From positions 34,671 to 98,670 of the forward strand of contig JAKSYS010000170.1 of the NCBI GenBank assembly GCA_022925895.1: a stretch of 64,000 nucleotides of DNA, in the 5' to 3' direction. Shown in pieces: positions 8,736 to 20,592 of this stretch. Numbering within the stretch: the first letter of the stretch is position 1; every line of letters starts with the position of its first letter. The stretch comes from Fragilaria crotonensis (Eukaryota; Bacillariophyta; Fragilariophyceae; Fragilariales; Fragilariaceae). The position numbers and the translations under genes are program-made. The notes below the pieces were generated by a model. That model was not told the origin of the DNA. It did not search any database and saw only the letters and a list, made by a program, of their open reading frames with translations.

Positions 8736-10122
8736 CTAGAAGGCGTCCGCGCCTCTGTTTATTGAATAGTTTTTTGTGAGAGCAGCACAATTGTTCGCGG
8801 TCAAAACGTAGAATGCTAACGACGTCACTTCTTGTTTCGAAAGATGAGGGATTTTGGTACAGGTGTGCGATTCAGACAATCGATAATAAGTGAACATAAC
8901 AACCGCACTTGTTCTTGGAGGGTTCCAGAAGTCTTGGTGCATCGGGGTGCCGTTGCGGAGGCGGATGCCAGGAGGAACCGGTGCCGCTAGTTGAAGCAGT
9001 TTTGCGAGATGCTCCATCCGCAGTTCTCGACATTTGTGTCCATTCTCATATGAAGGTCCGGACGGGTGACGGAACATGGGCAAATGCATTGCCAGCACCT
9101 GTTCCCATGGCTAGAACTAAGCTTTATTGGTGATGACTGCCCAGTGACGACCACATTATGTCCGCTCAACACAGGTGGCTTAGGGAGATCCATACTGCTC
9201 CACGATTTGCTTTATAGCCACTTCAATTCACATATTTCTACCTTTCCATCCATCCAGCTCTTCCTGTCAGGCAGCCATAGTGGATAGGCACACATGATAT
9301 GGAAAGTAATATTTATTACTCGGAGTAGAGATGAGCAGTTAGCGGGTCCCTGCTAACTTCGCAATACGTCCCCAATTGAACTCAAGGTCTACAGTGCGGA
9401 GTGCATGTAGTACTCGAGAACCAATACTGTAGTACTGGAGTACATGATACTCGGCGAGACTCCAGAATCCATTCTGAGAGAGAGGAGAGAGGATGAAGGA
9501 GTACTAGCTAGTGCAATGAAAAGAGTAATAGCGGATTCTCTATTTGCCTCTCATTGTAATCGGAGCATGTAGATGACGGTCGGGTAGCGGCTCTATGAAT
9601 ATAGAGTCGACAGCAGAGACGGATTCTGCATCATTACCTCGTTACACGGTAGTCAGCCCAAATCAGAACCCATGATCTACTGACAACCCAAACCCACCCA
9701 AACCCAGTGTGCAGTCCTGGAGTACATGGTTCTACTACTACCGGTAGCAAACATCTACTGTCATTTTTGCTATGATTTTGGCAGACCCACCCATGAAATC
9801 TGAGTCATCCAAAACCCATACCCAATGGGTTTGGGTGCCGGGTTTTGGGCTGACGGAATTCCACTGGGATCGACAGTGTATCAAATCTGTAGTGTCAATA
9901 GCGAATGGCGAGGTGGCGAGTCCCATACTCGTGCATTGGACAGACGGATCCAGGATCCAGTACAATAATGGATAGTACCAGGTACACGCGTTTTACTTGC
10001 TGCTGAAGCGCTATTGACTATACTCGACGGCATTCAACTTGTTTAAGATCACACTTCTGTGTGTCCCTGCTTATCGCGTTCAATTGATCTCAACTTGTTC
10101 TTGCTCCTCTCCATTACTGACA
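8736..10122. other. gene-free gap
   Basis: This is about 1.4 kb between bL9 and CSN7. Small open frames on both strands look random. It holds GTAC words near 9400-9450, 9718-9740 and 9970-9990, and a hAT-like MITE at 9654-9852 that is listed separately. Confidence 0.45.
9654..9852. mobile_element. 199-bp hAT-like MITE
   Basis: The ends are CAGCCCAAA (9654-9662) and its complement TTTGGGCTG (9844-9852). They are flanked by ACGGTAGT (9646-9653) and ACGGAATT (9853-9860), an imperfect 8-bp target duplication (6 of 8 match). An 8-bp duplication and ends starting with CA are hAT traits. The interior repeats CCCAAACCCA-type words in both orientations and has no coding capacity. Confidence 0.5.
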
Positions 10123-10896
10123 ATGGAACAACCGCGAATGCTAGACACAGACCATGCTCTTCAGCCATTGTTACAAATGGCAAAGGAATCGTCCAAGAAC
10201 GCTGATACGAATCGCACACTTGTGTTGAAAGCGCTTTCAGATCCAACGATTTTCTGTGGATTTGACCAAATCAAGGCAACATTGGAAATCACGGACGATC
10301 ACGTGTTAGGCAGGACATTGGACCTATTCTCCTACGGCACCTATTCAGAATATAAGAGCGCGGAACCTGGCCATTTCATCAGTTTGTCCGACGCCCATGT
10401 GTTCAAGCTTCGTCAACTTACGGTGCTGTCCCTCGTTCAAGAAGCATGTTCGCAAGCATCATCTGCCATATCTTATGATGATTTGTCACACGCTTTGGAT
10501 GTATATAACCAAATCGATGTGGTGGAAGACGTATTGGTGTCCTGCATTTACGCAGGCGTGGTTGCGGGTCAGCTGTGCCAGAAGTCGAAAAGCTTCCTGC
10601 TCAGCTGCACCATGCCATACCGTTCTCGAGACGTTCCTCGCTCCCAGACGAAAAACTTGTTGGATAGCTTGAAACAATTTCGCAACCGACTCGACGAAAC
10701 GCTCAACCATGTGCATGCAGCCAAACTGGAGGCGCAAATGCTGAAGGAGAGTCATGATGCCTTTTGGCGCCAGAATGAGGGCAACCAAAAGGCAGGAACA
10801 GCAGACCGCTTTGCTCTTCGTACTCGAGACCGCCCAACAGTTCGTGCTTCCAACAAGCGTAGTCGCGGAGGGTTCGCTGATATCGGGCGATTCTAA
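10123..10896 (+). CDS. COP9 signalosome subunit 7 (CSN7, PCI domain)
   Basis: The predicted protein of 257 residues resembles CSN7, a scaffold subunit of the COP9 signalosome that removes Nedd8 from cullins. Visible signatures are LDLFSYGTYSEY, then FKLRQLTVLSLV, then the winged-helix part of the PCI domain (LSHALDVYNQIDVVEDVLVSCIYAGVV) and GRD-like YRSRDVPRSQTKNLL. A C-terminal helix and a basic tail (NKRSRGGFADIGRF) follow. The frame is open further upstream to 10039, but the ATG at 10123 (MEQPRMLDTDHALQ) fits the family's short N-terminus. CSN7 is about 220-275 residues in animals and plants. eIF3m/CSN7 are close relatives, but the YGTY box favours CSN7. Confidence 0.8.
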   Translation: MEQPRMLDTDHALQPLLQMAKESSKNADTNRTLVLKALSDPTIFCGFDQIKATLEITDDHVLGRTLDLFSYGTYSEYKSAEPGHFISLSDAHVFKLRQLTVLSLVQEACSQASSAISYDDLSHALDVYNQIDVVEDVLVSCIYAGVVAGQLCQKSKSFLLSCTMPYRSRDVPRSQTKNLLDSLKQFRNRLDETLNHVHAAKLEAQMLKESHDAFWRQNEGNQKAGTADRFALRTRDRPTVRASNKRSRGGFADIGRF

Positions 10897-12218
10897 AAAA
10901 ACTGAGTTCGATGACTAAACCCTCACTATTACTCTCAATTCAATGTAGATATGATATTTCAGGCCTCTCCTTTTACATGCTTTATAAGGCCATTCTATTC
11001 CTTGCCATTCACTCTTACACCTACCGATAGATCGATTCCGCAAGGGCGGGTCTCGCCTTCGTTTTGGTCGACGGCTTCTCGATGCCCAGCTGTGGTTTTG
11101 ACAGCAATGTTCTCCGCGTTCATATGATCATAACATCATGACATCATAACTATCCTGCACGTGGGACATGGGACGCTGGGACTACGCGTACTGTACTCCG
11201 AATTCCGAATATGACACATTACTCTCTCTACTCTCTAGAGAGAGAAGAACTGTAGACTTGGAGAAGTAAGAAACAGTGCGTACCCTGTGTCGTACACGTG
11301 TTCCGGTAATGCCGAGATGCCGAGTACGAGTATCGTACCGAGTACAAGTACCATTTCACTCCACGGGTTCGGACACCAGTGACTCCTGATGACGTCAGTC
11401 AAAATCACTTTCGTTGAATGCCATACGAGTACTAGTACCTGATGATCTAATTCACCCAAGTATGCATATATCCTACTCCTTTTTAAATTTGGTTTGTGCG
11501 TGTGTGTGTGTGTGTGTGTGTCTGTTACGGAGTATGACCACTCTGGGGTATTGTTGTACTGTTACGTGGATTACATGTACTACAGGTCTACAGTACATAA
11601 ATCGACGGTAATTTATGTTGAAACGACAGTGTCTTACATTACTGTAGTACTGTACTGTAGGAATTCAAAGTTACTGGATGGAATAGTCATTGAATTCGTG
11701 GTGAACAGGTTGCATGACAAATGCTACTGTAAAACATACCGTGCGATGAACTGCAATACTGGGGCATGAGCACAACACTGGGGGTACATACTGTGTACTC
11801 CTGTAGTAGCTTACGTTGGTACGTACCAGGATACTGCATACTGTAGAACAACATGTGACACTTCTGCCTCGGGTACGACGTATTGTGTACGTCTACTGGA
11901 ATAGCATACATCTGAAAAACACACAAGAAGCTTCGCCGGTCATTGTTTTAGCCCTAACAGCCGTGAAAAAGTTATTCCGACTCACTGACATCCCATCGAA
12001 AATAGCATTACCGGAGGTAGGTTGCGCATTTTTTCAATTTTTCAATAGCCCCGCCGGGCTGGTCAAATCGTCTCCCATGAAGGAGAGTTGGTTACCTAAT
12101 TAGTCTGTTACTTCAGTGCTAAGTACTTAGTGTACTAAATGTTCTCATTCGCTACCATTGATAATAACAGTTTGCAAAGAACTTCTTTCCAGCCAATCAG
12201 CATATTTCGCTATCATCT
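10897..12218. other. gene-free gap upstream of the Helitron coding region
   Basis: It is dominated by GTAC words (11180-11460, 11560-11660, 11770-11890) and a (TG)n microsatellite at 11495-11521. An 18-bp sequence at 11194-11211 recurs at 43843-43860. The right part may contain the 5' end of the Helitron, which I could not locate. Confidence 0.4.
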
Positions 12219-12299
12219 ATGACGCCCAGTAAACGACCACCATCAACAAATCCACTTGCAATTGCAGCAAGGAAAAGGCGTGCCAAACTTCGTCTCCTG

Positions 12300-12965
12300 T
12301 CGCAAGAAGGTGGTGACACTGTGGCTGCTACTCAGATGGCTGCCATTGCCACCCAGGACCGGAGCAGACACGACGTGACACGTGCACAACATCTGCAGCG
12401 GTCTCAAGATGGTGACCCGTGGCTGCCACTCAGATGGCTGCCATTGCCACCCAGAACCGAGAACAGACACGACGAACACGTGCACAACGTCTGCAGCGGT
12501 CTCAAGATGGTGACCCTGTGGCTGCCGCTCAGATGGCTGCCATCGCCATCCAGAACCGAGAGCAGACACAACGTACACGTGCACAACGTCTGCAGCGGTC
12601 TCAAGATGGTGACCCTGTGGCTGCCACTCAGATGGCTGCCATCGCCATCCAGAACCGAGAGCAGACACGACGTACACGTGCACAACGTCTGCAGCGGTCT
12701 CAAGATGGTGACCCTGTGGCTGCCACTCAGATGGCTGCCATCACCATCCAGAACCGAGCAGACACGACGAACACGTGCACAACGTCTGCAGCAGTCTCAA
12801 GAAGGTGACCCTGTGGCTGCCACTCAGATGGCTGCCATTGCCACCCAGAACCGGGAGCAGACACAACGTACACGCACAACGTCTGCAGCGGTCTCAAGAA
12901 GGTGACGCTGTGGCTGCCACTCAGATGGCTGCCATTGCCACCCAGCACCGGGAGCAAACAAGACA
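12300..12965 (+). repeat. ~99-bp tandem repeat, about 7 copies
   Basis: Copies begin with the word TCAAGATGGTGACC (or AAGAAGGTGAC) at about 12304, 12403, 12500, 12599, 12698, 12797 and 12892. In frame, each unit encodes 33 residues with the core QNREQTRRTRAQRLQRSQDG followed by DPVAATQMAAIAI. Arg/Gln-rich repeats of this kind precede the Rep domain in many Helitron proteins. Some units are 95-97 bp, which shifts the frame within the array. Confidence 0.85.
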
Positions 12966-12969
12966 TACA

Positions 12970-15218
12970 CGCCAAAGTCACCCACGCACCCATGGTTATT
13001 CATCTGCTCCTATCCCAGTCCGTCATGTACTTGGCCCATGCACATTTGAGTGTCAGGGATGCTCTGCTCTGCATTTTCAGGAAGAAACATCTGAAAGAGG
13101 CTTCTTTTCATCTTGCTGTGCCAAGGGCAAGGTATCTCTCCCACCTCTTGATCCCACACCAAATGTGTTGATAGAGCTTTTTCAAGAACCTGAAACATTC
13201 ATGCCATTCATACGTGCCTACAACTCTGCCTTGAGTTTTGCCTCAATAGGCGTTAATGTGGATGATGGTTTGATTGATCGTACCCATGGAATTTATACTT
13301 TTCGCATTCATGGCTCAATGTACCACCGGTTGGGATCATTGCTTCCAGCACCTGGACAGCATCCTGCATTTGCACAGTTATATTTTTATGATACTGAACA
13401 TGAGGCAGACAATCGCTACGTCATATGAATAAGTTGGACAAGCATACTGTTGAATCATTGCAGCAAATGATTCAGAATGAAAACCGTCTGTATGGATTAT
13501 TCAAGCAGGCTCTTGATGAGCAAACCTTGGTCAATAGTTCTGATGGCAATGATGTTGAATTGCCTGGCCACAATCTTGCAATGCATATCTTAGAGCAACC
13601 TGAATTGGACCACAGACGTTACAATCGTCCAAGTTCCAGTGAGGTAGCTGTGATACTTCCTGACCAAGGTTCAGGGAACCGCGATATTCGAGTACTGCAT
13701 CATGGTGGAGTGATTCAATCCATCTCAGAACTGCATCCTGACTATTCTCCACTGGCCTATGTCCTTCTGTTTCCAACAGGGAGCCCACAAGGCTGGCATC
13801 CTGAAATGATGCAGACTGGTCCAAATGCTATGACTCCACCGTCTACAAAATTAACTTGCCTCATGCATGCTGCATTTCGTCTTTTTGTACGCCCTGCTCC
13901 TATGTTCTCCAATCACCTTCACCTTGCAGGAAAGCTGTTCCACCAATACATTGTAGACTGCTATGCCCAAGTGGAACAAGGTCGCCTTAATTTCATCCGT
14001 CATAATCAACCAAAATTGCGTGCTGAACTATATCAAGGCATTGCAGATGCTGTTGCTGGAGAGGATGTGACTAACACACGACAGCTTGGGCGTCGAATTA
14101 TTCTGCCTTCATCTTTCATTGGAAGTCCAAGGAACATGCACCAACTTTGTCAAGATGCATTGGCAATTGTGCGCCGAATGGGCAAGCCAGATCTTTTTAT
14201 TACAATGACAACCAATCCACAGTGGCCAGAAGTCATGGAAAATCTTCTTCCTGGACAAACTGCAAATGACAGACCAGATTTGGTGGCACGAGTGTTTCAT
14301 CTCAAGTTCACAGATATGATGAGTGATCTCCAGAAACGACAAGTGCTTGGAAGGGTTGTGGCTGCTATCTACACCATTGAATTTCAAAAGCGAGGATTGC
14401 CACATGCGCACATTCTGGTTATTCTGGCAGAAATGACAAACCCGTACAGAATCTGACATTGATTGTATCATTTCAGCTGAGATCCCTGATGCATTGATAG
14501 ATCCTGAGCTGCATGCAACTGTGAAGCGATGTATGTTGCATGGGCCCTGTGGCACCAAAGTTTCCCAAATCGATGGCAAAGTCTGAAATGTTGTAATAGT
14601 CCTACACACCCAGGTGAATGCACTGATAAGTATCCCCGGCCATTTCAAGATGAGACAACCCTCAATGATGATGGATTCCCTCAATATCATCGACGTGATG
14701 ATGGAAGGACTGTGACTGTTCGAGGAGCCGAGTTGGACAACCGCTGGGTAGTGCCATACAATCGCTATCTTACCAAGAAGTATGACTGCCACATCAATGT
14801 TGAGGTTTGCAACTCAGTGCAGGCTGTCAAATACCTCTACAAATATGTATACAAAGGCCACGACCGTGCTGCAGTCCAGGTTGGTGAAGATACTGATGAG
14901 GATGAGATCAACCTCTATCTTCAGGGACGTTATGTCTCTGCATCTGAGGCATGCTGGCGCCTCTTCAGTTTTCGTCTTCACACTGAAAAGCCAAATGTGA
15001 TGCGCCTAATGTACCATCTTCCCAACCAGCAATCAGTTGTGTTTCAGGAAGATGAAACAGTTGATCAAGTACTTGCAAGGGGAGCACCCCATACACAGTT
15101 GCTTGCATGGTTTGAACTCAATCAAAATGATCAATATGCTTGCCAGTTCCTGTATCATGACATCCCTCAGCACTATAGATGGGATAATGCTGGGAAATGC
15201 TGTGCGGCGATCACCTAA
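12970..15218 (+). pseudogene. Helitron Rep nuclease region, interrupted
   Basis: The Helitron-like N domain starts near 13040 (CTFECQGCSALHF) and reaches a stop at 13426. It resumes with HNLAMHILEQPELDHRRYNRP and the block ending near 14450. There the HUH metal site GLPHAHIL has histidine codons at 14403-14405 and 14409-14411. The catalytic tyrosines lie in YLYKYVYK at 14832-14852, in a frame that opens after another break. Rep nicks and rejoins single strands in rolling-circle transposition. As it stands the region is split by at least two stops, so no full protein can be made from this sequence. Confidence 0.75.
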
Positions 15219-15819
15219 TCACCAGCAAAAATTCCCCACTGTATCTCGCCTCTACAGTGCTTCTCCTTCTTCTGGTGAGCGATACTTTCGGCGCATGTTG
15301 ACTGTTGTGAAGGGTGCAACAAGTTTTCAAGCTCTACGAACAGTGGATGGAGAACTTTGTCCAACATTTCAAGATGCCTGCCGACACTAGGTCTTCTGGA
15401 TGATGATACTGAGTGGCATAGAGCCATGCAGGAAGCCACACAGATAGTGTCAGCATGCCGGCTCAGAAGACTCTTTGCAATCATCCTTTCAACTGTGATG
15501 TCTCTGATCCAAGGTCACTCTATCAGTCTTACTGGGCTGCAATGTCAGAAGACTTTGCACACCATCACCCTGGCTTCACTGAACAACAGCTGCAGGACTT
15601 CCTTGTGCGTGAACTTGATGCCCTCCTGGGGATGATGTACAGTCATTCTGTATTTGAATGGGTACCATCCTTCGCACACTTCTGCTTGAGCATGCAACTG
15701 CTGTGGATAATTCTATCAACCATTGGTTGCAATTACAGCTTTCGTCATCCAGCAGTGATATTCAACAACAGCTGGATCGCTTCCTCTTCTGAATGCCCAA
15801 CAACATGCTATTTTTGATG

Positions 15820-17220
15820 CTGTCCTGGCATCTGTCAATAGTGGTACTCAAATTCAGCAAAAATGTTCTTTGTTGATGGGCCTGCAGGCTCAGGTAAGAC
15901 AGAGTTGTTCAGAATGATCCTTGCAAAGGTGCGCAGTGAAGGACATGTTGCTCTTGCAACAGCTATATCAGGTATTGCTGCCACCAACTTTGCTCCTTTG
16001 GGCCGTACACTGCACTATATATCTGGACTTCCAATTCAATTGTATGAAACATCTATGCAACCTATCAAAAGACAAGGCAGAAGTTCTGAAGGTAGCAAAG
16101 CTTTTGATCATTGATGAGATCACAATGCTCAAGGGTGTTGGTCTTGATGTTCTTTCACAGTCTCTTTGTGACTTGCTTGAATGTGCTGATGCTCCTTTTG
16201 GTGGTTTGGTTGTTATCATGGGTGGTGACTTTCGTCAAGTGCTTCCTGTACTAAGCCATGCTGGACGAGCTACCATTGTGCATTCAACTGTCCTACAATC
16301 TAAAGTCTGGCAGACTTCATCTGTGAACATAATGCAACTCTCTGAGAATATGCGACATGTATGGACTTAGAAAACACAAGTGACCCACAGCTGCAAGAAG
16401 TACTTTCCCATTTTGCATCATTCCTCTTGAGGATTGGTGAGGACATGGAGCCTTCCCCAATAAATCTACCATTGTATATTTCAGCCTCAAGAAGTGAAAG
16501 AACTGGTTGAGCATGTGTTTGATGATTTTTCTTCTAATGATCCACTCTATTGGTCTGAACGTGCTATCCTATGTCCCAAAAACAAAGATGTTCAACAAAT
16601 AAATGATATGGTATCATCAAGATTACCACATGATGAGCATATATTTCTCAGTATTGACAACATCATGTCTGAAGAAATTGATGATCCTGCATATACCCTC
16701 TATCCTCCTGAATTCCTGAACTCTTTGGAGCCATCAGGCCTCCCACCACATCGCCTCAGTCTAAAAAAGGCATGCTGGTCATGTTGCTGAAACCTATCAA
16801 GTACACTCAGCAATGGCACCCGACTCATGGTTCGCCGTATCTCACGGTCCATCCTTGAATGTTCTGTTCCTACCTCTGGAGAAATTGTGGACATACCACG
16901 AATTGCACTCCTTTCACCAGAAGATGAACTGCCTTTCATCTTTAAACGACGACAGTTTCCAGTCCGACCAGCATATGCAATGACCATCAACAAGAGTCAA
17001 GGTCAAACATTGCAAAAGTTGGAATCTTTGTGCCACAAGGCATATTTGCACATGGTCAACTTTATGTTGCTCTTTCACGAGTTCGTAACCCACATGATCT
17101 TTTTGTATTTACTGGTGGTCATCCACTGCACAACATTGTTTACAAGGAGGTCCTCATTTCAACATTGTGCCCTCGGCATCATCAGCAACAAAATTAAACA
17201 AGTTCACTGGCTATTTATAA
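15820..17220 (+). pseudogene. Helitron Pif1-like helicase region, interrupted
   Basis: Helicase motif I (GPAGSGKT) is at 15878-15901. Motif II (LLIIDEITML) lies near 16100-16130 and motif III (GGDFRQVLPV) near 16222-16250. The C-terminal signatures AMTINKSQGQT (about 16978-17010) and, in another frame, QLYVALSRVRNPHDL (17056-17100) follow. These are Pif1/RecD-type SF1B motifs and would unwind DNA for the Rep domain. At least four frame changes separate them. Confidence 0.75.
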
Positions 17221-17642
17221 CTAACATTTGGGCAAACTAAATTAGCAAATTTCTATGAAATCATCACATCTTCCCTTATCTACAGTTACCACTACATACA
17301 TAGGTTATTTACGTATTTACAATGCCTTTCAGTATTGCACTGGACACCAATACTATGCTGCAAACTGGGTACTGTACATCCTTTAATACCGAACATTGGA
17401 AACACAATACCCACAACCCACTACCTATAGACCACCCGATCAATTGTGAGGCACCCACTAGTATCCTTTATGCATACATCATTGTATATCATCTCATGAT
17501 GAACACGCTTCAATTGTCACAATCAGTGTGTCGGGTTCCATGTAGTGGATGCTTCTGCATCTTTACAACGATGAAGTACACTTCGCATTTTCTCGCCCTT
17601 GCTTTCTCATTCCTTAGTAGATGAGGCCTTTCTGCCATCAGG
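17221..17642. other. gene-free gap between Helitron and GST-HINT gene
   Basis: This AT-rich stretch probably includes the Helitron 3' end, but no hairpin followed by CTRR could be fixed by eye. No convincing coding frame. Confidence 0.35.
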
Positions 17643-18779
17643 ATGTCGCTGAACTCACAACATATCATCTACGACGTGCCAGTCTCTAACAATGGAGCTC
17701 GTTGTCGCATCATCTTGTACAAGAAGGAAATTGACGAAACGGAGGTGCACCTGGTTCCACAGACCGAAATAGGTGGGCTCAAGGCCGCAGCATTCTTGTC
17801 GCTTAATGCCCAAGGCAAGATCCCGACCTTGCATTGTCCTGCATTAGGATTCAGTATCCCTGAAAGTGACACAATTTGCCGTTACTTACTGACGAAGTAT
17901 GCCGACAGAGGACCTTCATTCTTGCCAGATGATTACAAGTCGAACCTCCTCAGTCGATTCCATGATATGTATCTCACAACAATTCAAGGCTGCTTGTACA
18001 AGGACCGACCTCCATTTGGAATCTTTGGTACTAGAAAGGACGCATTGAGCGAATTTCAGGCAGATGCGCGTGTTGGACGATCTTTTGGTCGAAACTGATA
18101 TGTATTTGTGCGGTTCCGAAGTATCACTTGCTGATGCAACTATCTTTCCAACCATGGTATTCGCCAAACACATGTTTCCAAAGTTTGGCTTTCCTGATGC
18201 CTTGCCTTCCAAGCTTGATGCCTGGTTTGAAAGAGTGAAGCTGAGCGATCCCGTTTTCAAGCGTGTTTTCGACGAGGTATGGTTGTCTTGTGCACGCGCT
18301 GCAATCGTTGCTTGTACTGCTGTCTCACTACTTTTAATGTCGACTACAATAGGTCCACGGTGGTTTGCTTCAATGGGAAGAAAGGAAGCGATGGGACCCC
18401 ATTTGGTTGGCAGGTGTGCGCGATGAAGCCCCTGCCACCCTCTTCGACAAGATTATTTCAGGTGAGATTCCTGCAGCAATTGTGAAGCAGGATGACAAAA
18501 TATTAGCCTTCAAGGATATCAACTGCTGCGCCAGCGCACATTCTTGTGATCCCAAAGGATCGAGCAGGTCTTACCAATATTCGAAAGGCTTCTCCAGAGC
18601 ATATTGAAATCCTAGGCCGACTTATGGTGGCTGCTGGCGAGATTGCGAACGACACAGAACTTGGCTTCGGCGACGGGGCCAGGATTGTGATCAACGACGG
18701 GACGGACGGCGGCCAAGAAGTCATGCACCTTCATATCCACGTGCTCGGTGGTCGAGCGATGACTTGGCCACCAGGATAG
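17643..18779 (+). CDS. GST-like domain fused to a HINT/HIT nucleotide hydrolase
   Basis: The N-terminal part is a glutathione S-transferase fold: a thioredoxin-like half with GKIPTLHC and ESDTICRYL, then a helical half with LVETDMYLCGSEVSLADATI. An intron at 18277-18352 (GTATGG...AATAG, 76 bp) joins it to WDPIWLAGVRDEAPATLFDKIISGEIP, the opening of a HINT domain. The protein ends with the HIT histidine triad HLHIHVLGG. HINT enzymes hydrolyse purine nucleoside phosphoramidates. Two frame breaks must be allowed: an extra G at 18059-18060 and a short indel in 18521-18530. With them and the intron the total is 353 codons. The fusion is clear because the splice joins both halves in frame. Confidence 0.78.
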
Positions 18780-19169
18780 AGTACATTAGATTTTAGGAGA
18801 GAAGATTATATAGATGTCGTCCCCGGTCAATCATGGTTCAGAATGAAGACTTGGGGATTAGGGCCTCGATTGCTTCAATACACGTAGTACGCCACCAGCC
18901 GTATCAGATGCACAATCCAGCAAGCGCCCTGGATAATAGGAACTACAGATGTCTATCACCGATAATCCAGATTTAGTTGTTAACATAATTTTTGACAGCC
19001 CAACCGGCCGGTGAGAAAAAAATAGAGGGGAGTTCTTGGTGCGAGGGTCCCTCCAGTACCATGCATGCCAGTTGGCACTGCGAGATACGCGGAAGGCAAG
19101 ATTATCAAAACGAGAGAGCGCATTTCAATACTCTAAACCACCCACCAATAAGTCTCCCCCCTGTCAAGT
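18780..19169. other. gap between convergent GST-HINT and DDX6 genes
   Basis: 390 bp with no coding frame or repeat that I can support. It probably holds both 3' UTRs. Confidence 0.4.
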
Positions 19170-20592
19170 TTAGCCAACGTAGAGGCTGCGATCGATGTTG
19201 GGTGGAATGGCACGGATTTCCGTTCCAAGCTCTGATTCCACGCGTCGCAGCGCATGTCGATCTTCGTAAGTGATCAAGTTCACAGCCAAACCAAGGTGGC
19301 CAAAACGACCAGAACGACCAATGCGATGGAGGTAAGTTTCGCTGTTCTTGGGGAAGTCGAAATTAATTACAACATTCACGGATTGAATATCGATACCTCG
19401 GGTGAAAAGGTCTACAAGGGGCGATGTAAGTACAAAGAAGACATCGATGATGTGATGTATGATGGATATCTTACCTGAGGTAACCAAATGCCTCGTCGCA
19501 CCGTTCCGGAACTCATGAAAGACTCTGTTTCTGTTTGCTTGTTGCATCTTGGCGTGGATATAGTAGCAGGAGTACCCCAGTTCGGTGATTTTTTCGCCAG
19601 GAGTTCAACGCGGTTAACCGAGTTGCAGAAGATGATGCTTTGGTTGATTTCAAGCTTCGAAAAGAGCGTGTTCAGGCAGTGGACCTTTGTCTTTCCTCAA
19701 CATATGCATAGAATTGGGAAATACCGCGGAGGGTAAGCTCGTCCATGAGGTTGATACTGTAGGGTTGGGAACGTGTTTGTTGCAGAATCCTTTGACAGTG
19801 ACGGGAAAGGTGGCGCTAAACAAACAAATCTGGTGAGCGGGATCGCACATGCCTATGATTTGCTCAAGGACAGGTTGAAATTCAGGTGACAGCAACTTGT
19901 CGGCTTCATCCATGATGATTGTTCGGCAATGGCTCAGATCGGCTACATTCTTTGACGCCAAATCAAGAAGGCGACCCGGTGTCGCAACGATGATATGGAC
20001 TGTGTTGTAGAGACGCATGATATCGTCCTTTAAGGATGTTCCTCCAGTAGTAACCATACACTGAACCCCCATGTGTTTGCCGATTTCCTTGACGATGGCA
20101 GAAGTTTGCAGCGCAAGTTCTCGGGTAGGAATGAGGATAAGAACTGAAACAGAATATTCAATGGATCGTGAGAGATAAGGGTAGGTAACAAAAACCTTAT
20201 GGTTCCACTCCATTGCCCTCACCTTGAATGTCTTTCTTGTCGGTGTCGGTTTTCTCCAGGCAAGGGATAATATAAGCAGCAGTCTTGCCTGTTCCATTTT
20301 TGGCACGTGCAAGAACATTACGGTTCTGTAGAATGATAGGAATTGCTTCCTCTTGGATGGGACTCGGTTTTTCGAAGCCCTTCTCAAAGATGCCCATGAG
20401 CAATTCTCGCTTGAGGAAGAAATCTTCAAACTCTCGACCCTTTGTGTCGGTGACGTCTTCTGTCTTGTATCTCGTATCTTTTGACGGGGCCACAAGGCCA
20501 TCCCTAAAAGTTCCAGTTCCTGCGACTATTTGGCCGCCCCCGGCATTGCTTTTGTTTCCCCCATTGGCTGGAGGCTTCTGAACTGATGTCAT
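19170..20592 (-). CDS. DEAD-box RNA helicase DDX6/Dhh1
   Basis: This is the ATP-dependent RNA helicase of P-bodies, which promotes decapping and translational repression. Visible motifs in order are the Q-motif region [16 protein letters not shown], motif I AKNGTGKT, Ia PTRELA, Ib [23 protein letters not shown], and [17 protein letters not shown]. Two introns have GT-AG ends: 20144-20222 (79 bp) and 19412-19474 (63 bp). They join KKDIQ to VLILIPT and LVTS to DLFTRGID. Three single-base losses are needed, at about 19761-19764, 19686-19688 and 19594-19599, all in homopolymers. They bring the total to 427 residues, the size of a minimal Dhh1. I take it as a functional gene with assembly errors. 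Confidence 0.88.

Larger units (their letters stand above)
12219..17220 (+). mobile_element. autonomous Helitron, frame-broken
   Basis: A Rep/helicase coding region is spread over many plus-strand frames. In order it shows an N-terminal repeat array, a Helitron-like N domain, a Rep nuclease with HUH and two-tyrosine motifs, and a Pif1-type SF1B helicase. This domain set defines Helitrons, rolling-circle transposons. The ends (5' TC, 3' hairpin plus CTRR) were not identified. At least eight frame changes are needed, more than in neighbouring host genes, so decay is likely on top of any assembly errors. Confidence 0.85.

Noticed and set aside
8736-9287. Several 70-120 codon frames after bL9
   Set aside because: Composition and lack of any motif or splice signals suggest chance frames.
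11495-11521. TG microsatellite with open frames across it
   Set aside because: Ordinary simple repeat; the frames on both strands look random.
12045-12060. CCCCGCCGGGC hairpin as a Helitron 3' end
   Set aside because: No CTRR follows at the right distance, and it lies before the Rep start rather than after the helicase.
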